Positions 53,123 to 64,000 of a stretch of 64,000 nt of DNA are shown here, one piece after another (positions within the stretch are counted from its first letter, which is position 1; each line of letters starts with the position of its first letter). The notes under the pieces are model-generated. The model was not told where the DNA came from. It worked only from the letters and a program-made list of their open reading frames with translations, and made no database searches. The translations under genes were made by a program, and so were the position numbers. Origin of the DNA: Rugalucina vietnamica (taxonomy: Eukaryota; Mollusca; Bivalvia; Lucinida; Lucinidae); NCBI GenBank assembly GCA_964017185.1, contig OZ024874.1:17789957-17853956 (forward strand), in the 5' to 3' direction.

Positions 53123-53796
53123 CAGGTCTAAGAGCTGACATAAATTTACAGACTGTCTTTAGATTTACAGACTGTCTTTAGATTTAAAGACCTGTGAGTC
53201 TATAGAATTAAAGACTAAAACGAAGAAATAGCAACAATTATGAAATACGGAAAATTCGCACTGATAAACAATTGTGATTTGCTTTATTACATAAGCAGTT
53301 GCATAGTGCAGAAAAATGTTTATCGTTTGTTGACTTAACATTGAATAATGGAAGAAACAAATAAATGTGTTTTGATATACAAAAGTTTTCTCCCATATAC
53401 TATAACTCAACAATTGATAACGCAAGCAATCATCTGATCGGGTGACATTCATCGCCAACAATGGTCAAAGGGAGAATAATCAACAAGGAATACATTTAGT
53501 TATTATTTGCTATCAGTACACGGAAATAAGGCCATACTTTTTCACGAACTTTACACACCGAATATCGTACATGTATAGGTCATTCATTTACGTTAAATAT
53601 AGAATGCGCTTTTTCTTTGTATTCCAAAATTCGATCAAATACTGCATAAGTCTTTAAATATATAGACTTTACAAGTCTTTAGATTTACAGACTGTCTTTA
53701 TATCCACAGACTTAACAAGTCTGTAGATTTACAGACAGTCTGCAAATCTAGTAAGTCTGTAGATTTAAAGACTTGAAATGTCAGCTCTTAGACCTG
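53123..53796. mobile_element. hAT-like MITE, CAGGTCTAAGAGCTGACAT ends, 5-bp target duplication
   Basis: The terminal CAGGTCTAAGAGCTGACAT is inverted at the far end. TTTACAGACTGTCTTTAGA-type words occur at least three times at each end. The direct repeat TTGAT flanks it (53118-53122, 53797-53801). 674 bp, non-coding. Confidence 0.85.
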
Positions 53797-53801
53797 TTGA
53801 T

Positions 53802-54248
53802 TTAAAGTTAGAATGCAGAAAACAACAAACATCACAAGGAGATGAATATCACAATATTTGCTCTTTATCACAGATCCATGCGTGCTTATATAAAAACATG
53901 TGAAAAACCTATTGACTAGACTTATATTGAGAAATACTAAACAATAAATTGTTGATCTTTGCCATGCATACAATGTATTCAAGCACACAAACATTAAAAT
54001 GAAGATGTGTGATGACTGATGGAAGATACATATTTCTTTTTACTTTTTTTTTTTCTTTTTTATATAACAATGATAAATGCATGACCATGAGACTATGATT
54101 AATGTTGATGGAAGCTAAAACAAAATTCACAGGCACCCAAAAAACAGCCACCATGACAATGAAAGATTTGGCTATTAACCAAAAAGAGATTATTTCACTC
54201 AATGATAAATTACCCCATAGCGGATGGTGCTCCTTTATCAACAGTGAT

Positions 54249-54283
<35 letters not shown>

Positions 54284-54469
54284 GTAATAATTAATAATAA
54301 ACAGTAATGATCAATGTGTAGGAGCTGGTGGCAGTTTATGAATAACAATTAATGAATTAAGTATCCAACCACACATACATACACAAAGTAAGATTCAGTA
54401 TAATACATTACAGGGAATGAGAAGGGAGCGGGGGAGGGGAGGGGGTGGGGGGCATGGCCGGGGGGGGGG
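53802..54469. other. Unassigned AT-rich sequence with poly-A
   Basis: A-run at about 54253-54281, G-rich run at 54426-54470. No gene. Confidence 0.35.
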
Positions 54470-54477
54470 TATGGGGT

Positions 54478-55245
54478 ACTGTTTCCCCCAGTCCCAAAAA
54501 AGGGCATGGTAAGGTTGCTAAAAAAGGGCACTTTTTAACGCGCGACAACATGTCAAAAGGGCACTTTTAGCGCGCCATGACAAGCAAAGGGGCACTTTTT
54601 TTAAGTGGCCCATATTATGCAATGAGGGCACATTTAAGCACAGGTCATTAAATTTAACACTTAATATAATTTGTCTGTTTTAATAAATTTGCTTTTCATC
54701 TTAAATTGTTCTTTCCTCAATTTCAGGATTTACTTTTACCATAGACAACTTAAAAAATTTCCCTCTGTCTCACATTACTTTAATACTTAATGCTTGTCAA
54801 AATAAGAGATAAAAAGATTTGTTTTTGAAAAGTAAACTATTGATAGTTGAAACTAATCAACTGGCACACTTTTATTACCAGGTAGGACATTCACTTTTCA
54901 CACCTTTTCTGATTAACAGCTCATTTGGTGTCAAATTGGGTAATTGTCATTTACTTTGCCACTCAACATTGCCACTGCAATAAAGTGACAATAAACAAGG
55001 GATTAAAGCAATCAACAACTGTAGAAGTAATGATCATATATTATGCCAAATTTGTTTCTGCAGACTTCCAAGCAAAAAATCTTGTAACTTCCTTATTTTT
55101 TGTCCGATTTTGACAAACTTTTTACCAAAATGTAGGGCACAGAATGTAGATTCAGAAATAGGGCATGGCGCTGAGAAAAAGGGCATGATGCTGGAGAAAA
55201 AGGGCATGGCACGGCGCCATAGTAAAAGTGGCTAGGGGAAACACT
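54478..55245. mobile_element. hAT-like element, ACTGTTTCCCC / GGGGAAACACT ends
   Basis: The tip resembles the common hAT end CAGTGTTTCCC. TATGGGG is present at both flanks (54470, 55245). The words AAAAGGGCACTTTT and AAAAAGGGCATGGC are repeated at both ends, here in direct rather than inverted sense. Confidence 0.6.
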
Positions 55246-55251
55246 ATGGGG

Positions 55252-55576
55252 GGCAGGGGAGTATGTGAGAAGCACTATTTTTGAGAAACCTCTTTGTGCT
55301 TGTGATGTACTCACTAAGCAACATTAAGAGTGATTCTCTGTGCTCTTTGCAGTATATATACAGAATCAACTTAAAATGTTGAAATGCTTACCCATAGTTT
55401 ATTTAAGTGTTATAAATTTCTTCAAGATTAACATTCACTTTAAATTAAGTTAATAACTATGAAATTGCCAATTAACTGTAGAACCACATGACTGATTTTG
55501 ACAGGTAAGCCAATGTTAACGTTACAAAAAATAATTACTACATGTAACTTGTGTTAAATCTGACCTCCTGCACATT
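55252..55576. other. Unassigned AT-rich sequence
   Basis: Nothing recognised. Confidence 0.3.
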
Positions 55577-58366
55577 TATTAGCTCACCTGAGCCGAAGGC
55601 TCACAGGTGAGCTTATAGGATAGGCAGGCATCCGTCGTCGTCGTCCGTCGTCGTCGTCCGTCCACAATTTCAAAGAAGAATATTTCTGAAGCTAGTAGGC
55701 CGATCTTGATCAAATTTAATGTGAACCATAATTGGGTTGGGGGATTGATGGCATTAGGTTTTGGAGCAGATTGTATCAAAATTGTGGTTTCCATGGCAAC
55801 AGATAGGTCCCATAGACTTACAATGGGAAAAATTAAAAAAATCTTCTTCTCTGAAACCACTTGGCCCACAGCTTTGATATTTGGTATGTAGCAATGGGTA
55901 ATGGTCCTCTACATAAATTGTGCCATTCATGCCCCTGGGGTCAAATTTGGCCACGCCCCGGGGGGTCGATAGTCTCCATAGACTTACAATAGGAAAAACT
56001 AAAAAAATCTTCTTCTCTGAAACCACAGGGCCCACAGCTTTGATATTTTGTATGTGGCAATGGCTAATGGTCCTCTACATAAATTGTGCCAATCATGCCC
56101 CTGGGGTCAAATTTGGCCACGCCCCGGGGGTCGATAGTCTCCATAGACCTACAATAGGAAAAAACTAAAAAAATCTTCTTCTCTGAAACCACTAGGCCAA
56201 CAGCTTTGATATTTGGTATGTAGCAATGGCTAATGGTCCTCTACATAAATTGTGCCATTCATGCCCCTGGGGTCAAATTTGGCCACGCCCCGCGGGTTGA
56301 TAGTCTCCATAGACTTACTATGGGAAAAAAATTAAAAAATCTTCTTCTCTGAAACCACTAGGCCCACAGCTTTGATATTTTGTATGTGGCAATGGCTAAT
56401 GGTCCTCTACATAAATTGTGCCAATCATGTCCCCGGGGTCAAAATTGGCCACGCCCCGGGGGTGGATAGTCTCCATAGACCTACAATAGGAAAAACTAAA
56501 AAAATCTACTTCTCTGAAACCACTAGGCCCGCAGCTTTGTTATTAGCTCACCTGAGCCGAAGGCTCACAGGTGAGCTTATAGGATAGGCAGGCATCCGTC
56601 GTCGTCCGTCCGTCGTCCGTCCACAATTTCAAAGAAGAATATTTCTAAAGCTAGTAGGCCGATCTTGATCAAATTTAATGTGAACCATATTTGGGTTGGG
56701 GGATTGATGGCATTAGGTTTTGGAGCAGATTGTATCAAAATTGTGGTTTCCATGGCAACAGATAGGTCCCATAGACTTACATTGGGAAAAACTAAAAAAA
56801 TCTTCTTCTCTGAAACCACTAGGCCCACAGCTTTGATATTTGGTATGTAGCAATGGCTAATGGTCCTCTACATAAATTGTGCCATTCATGCCCCTGGGGT
56901 CAAATTTGGCCACGCCCCGGGGGTCGATAGTCTCCATAGACTAACTATGGGAAAAAAATTCAAAAATCTTCTTCTCTGAAACCACAGGGCCCACAGCTTT
57001 GATATTTGGTATGTGGCAATGGCTAATGGTCCTCTACATAAATTGTGCCAGCCATGCCCCGGGGGTCAAATTTGGCCACGCCCCGGGGGTCGATAGTCTC
57101 CATAGACTTACAATTGGAAAAACTTAAAAAATCTTCTTCTCTGAAACCACTAGGCCCACAGCTTTGATATTTGGTATGTAGCAATGGCTAATGGTCCTCT
57201 ACAAAAATTGTGCCATTCATGCCCCTGGGGTCAAATTTGGCCCCGCCCCGCGGGTTGATAGTCTCCATAGACTTACTATGGGAAAAAAATTCAAAAATCT
57301 TCTTCTCTGAAACCACAGGGCCCACAGCTTTGATATTTTGTATGTGGCAATGGCTAATGGTCCTCTACATAAATTGTGCCAATCATGCCCCTGGGGTCAT
57401 ATTTGGCCACGCCCCGGGGGTCGATAGTCTCCATAGACCTACATGTACAATAGGAAAAAAACTAAAAAAATCTTCTTCTCTGAAACCACTAGGCCAACAG
57501 CTTTGATATTTGGTATGTAGCAATGGCTAATGGTCCTCTACGTAAATTGTGCCATTCATGCCCCTGGGGTCAAATTTGGCCACGCCCCGGGGGTTGATAG
57601 TCTCCATAGACTTACTATGGGAAAAAAATTCAAAAATCTTCTTCTCTGAAACCACAGGGCCCACAACTTTGATATTTTGTATGTGGCAATGGCTAATGGT
57701 CCTCTACATAAATTGTGCCAATCATGTCCCCGGGGTCAAATTTGGCCACGCCCCGGGGGTTGATAGTCTCCATAGACCTACAATAGGAAAAACTAAAAAA
57801 ATCTTCTTCTCTGAAACCACTAGGCCCACAGCTTTGATATTTGGTATGTAGCAATGGCTAATGGTCCTCTACATAAATTGTGCCATTCATGCCCCTGGGG
57901 TCAAATTTGGCCAGGCCCCGGAGGTTGATAGTCTCAATAGACTTGCTATGGGAAAAAAAATCAAAAATCTTCTTCTCTGAAACCACAGGGCACACAGCTT
58001 TGATATTTTGTATGTGGCAGTGGCTAATGGTCCTCTACGTAAATTGTGCCAGCCATGCCCCTGGGGTCAAATTTGGCCACGCCCCGGGGGTAGATAGTCT
58101 CCATAGACTTACAATAGGAAAAACTAAAAAAATCTTCTTCTCTGAAACCAAAAGGCCCAGAGCTTCTATATTTTGTATGTAGCAATGTTTGGTAGTCCCC
58201 ATTATAAATTGTGCCAGTCATGCCCCTGGGTCAAATTTGGCCATGCCCCAGGGGTCAATAGTGTCCATGCATAGACTTTCATTGGTCGATTCTCAGTTAA
58301 TTTAAATCTCATGAGCATACAATGTGATAATCTCTCAGGTGAGCTACAGGACCAATGGTCCTCTAG
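55577..58366 (+). mobile_element. Helentron-like element with ~167-bp core array; composite of two copies
   Basis: Starts TTAGCTCACCTGAGCCGAAG with hairpin and CGTCGTCCGTC microsatellite. Thirteen core units share GGTCCTCTACATAAATTGTG and TTTGGCCACGCCCCGGGGGT. It ends CTCTCAGGTGAGCTACAGGA with the hairpin AGGACCAATGGTCCT and CTAG. A second complete start lies at 56541 within the array, so one copy was inserted into, or recombined with, another; only one 3' end is present. Confidence 0.75.
56541..56800 (+). mobile_element. Second start of the same Helentron-like family inside the array
   Basis: TTAGCTCACCTGAGCCGAAG to ATTTGGGTTGGGGGATTGAT nearly repeats 55579-55830. It interrupts a core unit at GCAGCTTTGT. 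Confidence 0.75.
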
Positions 58367-58459
58367 TTTTCTGTTTGAATATTTAAAGCATCAAAATGCA
58401 TTTATCAACCACAAAAATATGCATTTTCTAAACACATTAACATATTCAGATATTGGATT

Positions 58460-58650
58460 TTCTTGTCATGCCGATAACTCCGCTCATCGGCACAACAGTC
58501 GTGTGGATAAGCGGCGTTATCGGCACAACCGTCGTGCAGATAGCCTGTGTCTGTGTAGTTAGCTAGTGCTACATGTATTAGCCATCAGCACGACGGGAGT
58601 ATGAGATTTTCTAACAAGCTTACATATGCATTAAATTTTGTTTACAGTGG
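58460..58650. mobile_element. GGCACGACNGTCGTGCCG element, copy 3
   Basis: CATGCCGATAACTCCGCTCA, CGGCACAACAGTCGTG, GATAAGCGGCGTTATCGGCA, then CAGCACGACGGGAGTATGAG and AGATTTTCTAACAAGCTTAC. Same order as at 24329, but without the MITE. Confidence 0.6.
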
Positions 58651-60150
58651 TCGAAATGAGGATTTTTCCTCGCTAGCCTGATCGAACCTTTATTGGAAAA
58701 GGTCCCTCAGGACCTTTTCCACAGTGTTTACTTTGAATATGAAGAAAATTTTACCCATGATCGACTGCTCTCTCTCAATTACGCGTTTTGTCACATAAAG
58801 CGCTTAATAAAAACTAGTGAACCCGTCTATACTGACTAGACAGTTAACCGCAATAGATTAAATTTATCCATTGTTGACACTCCCCGTCAAAAAGCGGTAA
58901 AATCTAGCAAGCAGTCTCGATCGTGGTGACTGCTTATCATAGCGCATCTAGGCTTAGATCGTAGATACCCTGACGAGGGGTACAGAAACTATAGGAACTC
59001 TATATGGCTGGCTTTTAGTCCATCACATCGGTCCCATGGGTCTGTTTCTGGTAGTGTGGCTGCAGGTCAAAATTCAGAACTCTGACACAAATTGACTGCA
59101 CTGCAAAATGGTTTTCTACACATCGACATATTGATTGTAATCGTGTTCCCTTTAGTATTGGCTTTGATTCCATAACATCAGAAATTTTGGTCAATGCCTT
59201 GAGTGACAGATACACACACTGGTCAAGCGTTCATAACAAGAAACGCCATTCATGTATAGGAAGCGAAACTGAAACGTATGAGAATCGAAATTAATGAAAT
59301 TTACCAGAGAATCACTAACACTGAAATCTAGAGCAAAAGGAATCTCTTATAAATAACAAACGGCTGCTGACCTTTTCATTGGTTTCTTTTTAAAGAAGCC
59401 AACTTGTATCTTCAATCATTTGCCAAAATTTTTCTATAGTCTGACCTATATAGGTAATGGGTTTATTTGAGAAAAACTACTAGCCCGACAACCCTTTGGC
59501 TAGTGTTGGGCTATGGGGCTAGTGCTAATTTAGATCACTGTGTTTATTTCCCCCGCCTTTTTGAAGAAAAGCGTAGGGACATAGTTTTCGGCTTTCTGTC
59601 CTTCCGTATATCAGTCCTTCCATATAAGTCTGTCTGTCCATCCTTCCATAAGTCCATCGTTCATCCCCATATAGGAGTATAATAATAATGATGATGATGA
59701 TGATGACTTTATTAAAGAAGAAGCTCAGTTGGACTAGTCTAATCTTCCCTGAGGTCCTCTGTCACTTGTGTGCGCAACTCCTACAGTTTTATTCAGATTC
59801 TTTTGAAACTTTACAGATGTCTTCACTATGCTTTGAAGATGTGCATGTGGTTTGGATATTATTCTCTGATAAATTTTTGACACTATTGCCTGTGCAAAAC
59901 ACATCTGTGCCAAATAGAGGCGACCCTGCTCTCAAAGAAAACAAAATTTTTCGTGCAGGTTTCGTCTGTTTTTGTACACGGTGATGACTTATGAGTATTA
60001 ATGAGGTGCACAGAAATGTCCAACAATGGCGTCCTTACACATGGGTCGATTTCTTTGCCGTTTCTTGCTGGAATGTAGCAATTAATACTATAGAAATTTA
60101 TGCATTTTTCGTATTTTATTCCAGCAGAACTTTGAAGATTTTGTTATGAT
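58651..60150. other. Unassigned sequence with a hairpin and (GAT)n
   Basis: GGAAAAGGTCCCTCAGGACC...TTTTCC hairpin at 58694, and a short GAT run at 59686-59706. Several short frames have no family features. Confidence 0.3.
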
Positions 60151-60153
60151 GGG

Positions 60154-60360
60154 TACACAGTGTTCTCCCCAAAATTTGAAGTAGCAGGCCTTGAAATAAA
60201 AGTAGCAGGCACTGCCACGCGGCTGTGCGGCGTGGATGAGATGGCAAAGCCATCGAGGGGGAGACTGCAGGAGAGGTGTCCCCTCGTGCTGGGGGGGTCC
60301 CCCAAGAAATTTTTGAAAAAAATGATGCAATTTGGTGCATTCTGGGGCCTACCTTGAGGC
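60154..60360. mobile_element. Possible hAT-like element end
   Basis: CAGTGTTCTCCCCAAAATTT is a typical hAT-like tip. It is followed by GAAGTAGCAGGC and AAAGTAGCAGGCACTGCCAC. No opposite end found. Confidence 0.35.
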
Positions 60361-60587
60361 TGTTTGTACGCATCCCACCCAAAAATAAAGTGTAGTCTAT
60401 TCGATGAGTGCGCGGTAAAATCACAGTCCACCAGCACTCTTATTTCTACATAAAATCAATGTAACTTGACTTCCAAAATAAGATAAATCTACCCTCTGAA
60501 TAAGTTGAACTGTTCAACCAGGTTTATCTCGGAGACAAAGTAAACCATTCACATATTTTCCAATGTCCTGACTCATATATAATGTCA

Positions 60588-60750
60588 TGACGTCAGCGCA
60601 TCGATTAGACCGATGACCTTGACGGATCTAAATATAACTGTACTCATTTAATTTACAGCTCCAATCAGAGAAACCCAATTGCCATTTCGATTGTATTACG
60701 GGAAAGTTTCTCATTCCGCGGAAGTACTCATTTATTTACGGTTCCAATCG
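60588..60750 (+). promoter_or_regulatory. Probable TAB2-like promoter region
   Basis: A perfect CRE palindrome TGACGTCA at 60588 and two CCAAT boxes (CCAATCAG at 60661, CCAATCGG at 60744) are clustered about 300-450 bases upstream of a good donor at 61028. The combination is promoter-like; the link to the gene at 62186 is inference. Confidence 0.4.
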
Positions 60751-60849
60751 GAGAGATATTACGGGAATGTTCGTCATTTCGCGGAAAAGTGTGTATTTTA
60801 ACTCAAGTACACACTTTTTGTACACAAACACAAAATTATAGGATTTTCT

Positions 60850-61027
60850 TGCATTTTTCAACAGGAAAATTTTATGTTCGGTCAAAAAAGTAGCCGGCTC
60901 GTCCTTCTGCTGTAGTCGGTGAATTCGCTGGGTGCCGGGGCTTGTGGAGAACTCTGGGTACATTTACACCCGGAATATGGCATGATAACGGCATGTAAGA
61001 TAATTTTACTGCTAGAATTCAGCATAG
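60850..61027 (+). other. Candidate 5' UTR exon of the TAB2-like gene
   Basis: Ends at CATAG|GTAAGC, a consensus donor, downstream of the CCAAT/CRE cluster. The first coding exon starts after an acceptor (ATTCACTCCAG), so an upstream non-coding exon is required; this is the best candidate. Its 5' limit is a guess. Confidence 0.35.
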
Positions 61028-61528
61028 GTAAGCTTCTTGAAACCGAAAGAAGATTTACTTGTTTGATGATATTATTCGAGGGTTTAAGGCGTTTTACTTG
61101 TTTTCCAGTATTTATACAGGCTTGGATCTAACAATTAATGGCTTTAACATGATTTTAAGATTTTCACTCAATTGCAGTTTTTTTCTTGGGGTAACATTAC
61201 CTGATACAAAACAAAAATTCTGATTTCACCCAGGAAACAGACATTTTGTTACAGTGACTCCATCCTGATGACTAAAAAATTGTTGACTGGGATGTTAAGT
61301 TACAAAAGAAAAACAACAACAAAAAACATATTAACAAACCAGGAAGATGATGGGATTTTTTTATAATTTATTTTTAGCTGTGCATAATACACACAACAGT
61401 AAGAGATGTGCGTGGGCGTCACTCAGTGTCTGTTTACAAACATTATGAGATAAAGTTTACTTGTGCCTGTCACATGTTGCCATGTCACTACTGAACTACA
61501 TGTCGTTTGAAAACTGAGATTATAAACA

Positions 61529-61765
61529 TGAGCTGTGATGCAAGAAAACCAGTCTTCTGGGTTTCTGACCTGGTCTGACACAAACCGACCTGTACAGTCA
61601 CACATGAAGGCTAAAAGCTTGAAATTTCTGGTTTAGGAAGTGGTATTGTACTTACATATATCTGGAAGCAAAATCAAAGGTGCTGATCAGCTGCACAGCT
61701 GATAGATCTGTGTCTAAATTTGTTTTCGCATAGGTAAAGATCTGGTTTTCTCATGACACTGCTCA
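61529..61765. mobile_element. Hairpin MITE, TGAGCC family, upstream of the TAB2-like coding exon
   Basis: TGAGCTGTGATGCAAGAAAA start, CTGATCAGCTGCACAGCTGA centre, and GGTTTTCTCATGACACTGCTCA end. Seventh copy in the window. Confidence 0.75.
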
Positions 61766-61916
61766 TATGTGTATGTGCTGTGTCATGAGAAGTACTGTCT
61801 CTGTGATCTCTTACCAGATTTGATAGAAATCAGGTTCTACTGCCAAAGAAGGTGATCAGAGCCTTCAAATTTTGGATGGAAATAGAAATATGGATCTTGA
61901 TTCCATAGGTAGAAGT

Positions 61917-61980
61917 GGGGGGCATTAGCTTAGTTCATCATGAAGTCAGTGGTATGGGGTTTGAAACCTCCAGTGCTATT
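61917..61980 (+). repeat. tRNA-like SINE remnant
   Basis: CATTAGCTTAGTTCATCATG and GGGGTTTGAAACCTCC suggest decayed A and B boxes. Confidence 0.3.
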
Positions 61981-62161
61981 TTGTTTCATTGAGCACTTGG
62001 TCACCATTTCCCTATTTTACTGGTTAGTACATGTACCCAGGAAGCGATGCCTCTGTTTTGACATTTTTGAAAAAAAATGTTCAGCTGTATTTAGCCCTTC
62101 AACCTAAACATACATAATTATCAGAAGTATTAAATTCAACAATTTTGTATATTCACTCCAG

Positions 62162-62275
62162 GTAGAAAGATGATTGGTGTTGGTCATGGCAACAGGGGAC
62201 ATTACTCTATTCCATGAGCTGAAGGTTCGCTACCCCGAGGTGCCAGACGATGTGTTGAAATCTCGCATGAAACAG
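62162..62275 (+). CDS. TAB2-like first coding exon
   Basis: Acceptor TATTCACTCCAG, then 24 bases of leader, ATG, 30 codons, donor CAG|GTTTGT. It encodes the first helix of the CUE domain with the FPEVP-type motif YPEVP. Confidence 0.8.
62170..62217 (+). CDS. Overlapping upstream ORF
   Basis: ATG in another frame, 16 bases before the main start, opens 15 codons (MIGVGHGNRGHYSIP) that end inside the main coding region. A ribosome that starts here would skip the main ATG, so it may damp translation. Its context (AAGATGA) is weaker than that of the main start except for A at -3. Confidence 0.4.
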   Translation: MIGVGHGNRGHYSIP

Positions 62276-64000
62276 GTTTGTAGATGGAAATAGTCTATGT
62301 ACATGTATAACAACAAATCCCATATGAAACAAACACTTATTTTCACTTAACTGCTTGGGTGTTTATGACTAATCAAGGTGGACAATCACATGACTAAAAT
62401 TGATTTTTGTGTACTAGTATTCGGACATATCCATTTAGCAAATCGGCTGTATTTTTCTTTAAACTGAATGAAATTTCTAAAGTGCACATACCGTGGAATG
62501 ATACACTCTAAACTGTTGAACAACAGTCAGTATAATGCATGCTTTTGTTTACTAGATAGCCCTGAGCAACCTCGGTGTTAAAAATATAAATCCAGTTGCT
62601 CGGGGGAATCTAGTAAATTATAGAGCACATTAAACTCGCAGTTGTATAGCATGTTAGCATGTACTGTTCCGGGATATGTGCACTTCACCCCATGAAATTT
62701 CATTCAGTTTTAAGTAACTTATGGCCGATTTACTGACTGGTTCTGTCCGAATGCTAGTACACAATAATTGATTATTGTCACGTGATTGTCCACCTTGCTA
62801 ATGAGGTTAAGAAGTATTTTGATAAGATCTAGGTGGAAGTGGAATAGTAAGACCTGGTTTCCACGGAAGATTATTTGCCACACAATGAGTTTGCTTTCAC
62901 ACACAGCAAAGATTATTTATTATCTTACCGTACTTAGCTTGCTCATCTTTGTTGCAGATATTTTACAATGAAACTTGGCCACAGAATTGAGTTTACACAA
63001 GCATATTTTTCTGCCACAAACCTACTTTGTCAAAGAAAAAGTGTTCGTGGAAACCAGGCCTAACTAATGGTCAAAGAGGAATCATGGACAATTAAAAAGA
63101 AATGATCATATACAAGTTGATTTAAATTTAGTAAAAGCATCAAATACAAGTAGGCTAAATTTGCAAACACTGTAAATCTTGATTTGAGGCTTCATTTATG
63201 ATACTGTATATTTTAAAAAAAACTTCTAGTGGTTGATTTTCAGTTTGATTTACATTACCATTTTTTTTTTATGCACAGCTGATCAGCCTCTGTTTCCATT
63301 GCAGAGATACTTTTAACAATCACTACTCCGAAAAATTGAAATATAAAGCTCCTAGACAACAGTTTACAATCTATTATGAGCCAGAAACCATTTTCATAAG
63401 TTTTGTTCAATTTCAGTGTGGCAATGATAAGACCAAATGTATGGAGACGTTAGCCAATGAGAGCCCTAAATACCTGTTTGGTGGAGTGCAGGGTACCAGG
63501 AATTGTCACGACTTCACCCTGTCCAGACAGAATGACATCAACTTTGAGCCACGCCCGCGAAGTGACTCGTCGGGAAGTAATAAAAGCAATACCAGTTCCT
63601 GCAGTGCATCGAGCGTCAACGCCGGAGCCAGTGCATCATCACGGCCCCCGTACAACTCAAGCCAGAGCCTTATGATGGTCCCTGGCTACAGAGGACCAAT
63701 CATAGCCACAGAAGACGTGGCACTCCCCAATACAGCCCCAGTTTTACCTAGTGATATAAACCAGTTCATGCACGGTTTGGATGCTCAACTTGCACAAAAT
63801 ATTCCAAATATAAATTGTAACAATAGTGCCGGTAGTAATTCTAGACAGTTCGGTGAAGGATATGCAAGTGGATACAATTTCGGAGGGAACTATACACAAA
63901 ACCTCTCAGGAAATTCCCCACCCACTCCCCCACAGAAGCCATTTTTGAGACCCATCGAGGTTCAGCATATTCAGACTAGTGTTAAAGAGCCTAAAGAGGT
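62186..64000 (+). CDS. TAB2/TAB3-like adaptor, 5' exons, continues past the right edge
   Basis: TAB2 and TAB3 bind polyubiquitin and activate the TAK1 kinase in innate-immune and cytokine signalling. Exons 62186-62275 and 63417-64000 join in phase 0 to give 224 codons so far. Residues 1-50 form a CUE domain: LFHELKVRYPEVPDDVLKSR, MKQCGNDKTKCMETLANESP, KYLFGG, matching human TAB2 [20 protein letters not shown]. The rest is low-complexity Ser/Asn/Gly/Pro sequence (SDSSGSNKSNTSSCSASS, then SGNSPPTPPQKPFLRP), as in TAB2. The coiled coil and C-terminal NZF finger would lie outside. Start chosen as the ATG in the better context (GTCATGG). Confidence 0.8.
62374..62797. mobile_element. MITE, CAAGGTGGACAATCAC ends, 5-bp target duplication
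   Basis: Terminal inverted repeats of about 70 bp (CAAGGTGGACAATCACRTGA and TGTGTACTAGYATTCGGACA). The direct repeat CTAAT flanks it (62369-62373, 62798-62802). An inner hairpin has GAGCAACCTCGG and CCAGTTGCTCGGG. It lies in intron 1 of the TAB2-like gene. Confidence 0.85.
62851..63060. mobile_element. Harbinger-like MITE, GRCCTGGTTTCCACG ends, TAA target duplication
   Basis: GACCTGGTTTCCACG against the complement of GGCCTGGTTTCCACG, with TGCCACA words inverted further in. TAA flanks both sides (62848-62850, 63061-63063). A 3-bp TWA duplication is the PIF/Harbinger habit. 210 bp, in the same intron. Confidence 0.75.
63417..64000 (+). CDS. TAB2-like second coding exon, open at the right edge
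   Basis: Acceptor TTCAATTTCAG. It begins with CGNDKTKCMETLANESPKYL, the second half of the CUE domain, then RNCHDFTLSRQNDINFEPRP and a long Ser/Asn/Pro-rich stretch. The frame is still open at the last base. Confidence 0.8.

Noticed and set aside
55579-58182. Many similar ~100-codon frames (SLKPLGQ / ETTGPTALIFCMWQW types)
   Set aside because: All fall on the 167-bp repeat units on both strands. They are shadows of a repeat, not a gene family.

Overview
The window is animal nuclear DNA, very probably from a bivalve mollusc. Genes are split by short exons with GT-AG introns, and most of the rest is mobile DNA. The bivalve call rests on long non-coding Helentron-like elements with (GACG)n microsatellites and tandem cores, which I recall from bivalve 'pearl'-type repeats. 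Penelope-like retroelements and CR1/jockey-type LINEs of mollusc style also fit. No LTR retrovirus-like element was recognised.

Two host genes are clear. NDC80 (HEC1, outer kinetochore) lies on the minus strand at 9826-18899. Nine coding exons give 429 codons: a basic Aurora-type tail, the calponin-homology domain and the first half of the coiled coil. Its 3' part lies beyond the left edge. A TAB2/TAB3-like adaptor gene starts on the plus strand near 61 kb and runs off the right edge: the CUE domain is split over two exons and followed by a low-complexity Ser/Asn region. A possible first exon of a third gene sits at 21541-21642 beside a perfect TCTCGCGAGA promoter palindrome.

Layout: 0.2-1.9 kb Penelope-like RT; 2.3-9.8 kb large TIR element carrying a Penelope 3' fragment and an 8-unit Helentron-like array; 9.8-18.9 kb NDC80 with MITEs in most introns; 19-27 kb nested TIR elements; 27.8-36.1 kb a 14-bp minisatellite split by a LINE and by a 6.1-kb TIR element; 36-38.5 kb microsatellites and Penelope 3' ends; 38.5-47 kb one LINE copy broken by a 4.3-kb TIR element and a Helentron-like element; 47-52 kb Helentron-like elements, SINE and C-rich minisatellite; 53-58.5 kb hAT-like elements and a Helentron-like array; 60.5-64 kb the TAB2-like gene.

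The strongest unexplained pattern is a recurring design. At least twelve unrelated-looking TIR elements each carry at their ends a short, often self-complementary word repeated several times. The word differs in each family, and the 5-6 bp (sometimes 8 bp) target duplications point to hAT-like transposition. A second is the NDC80 exon 8 splice donor, which has been amplified into a 46-bp minisatellite with about ten candidate donors.
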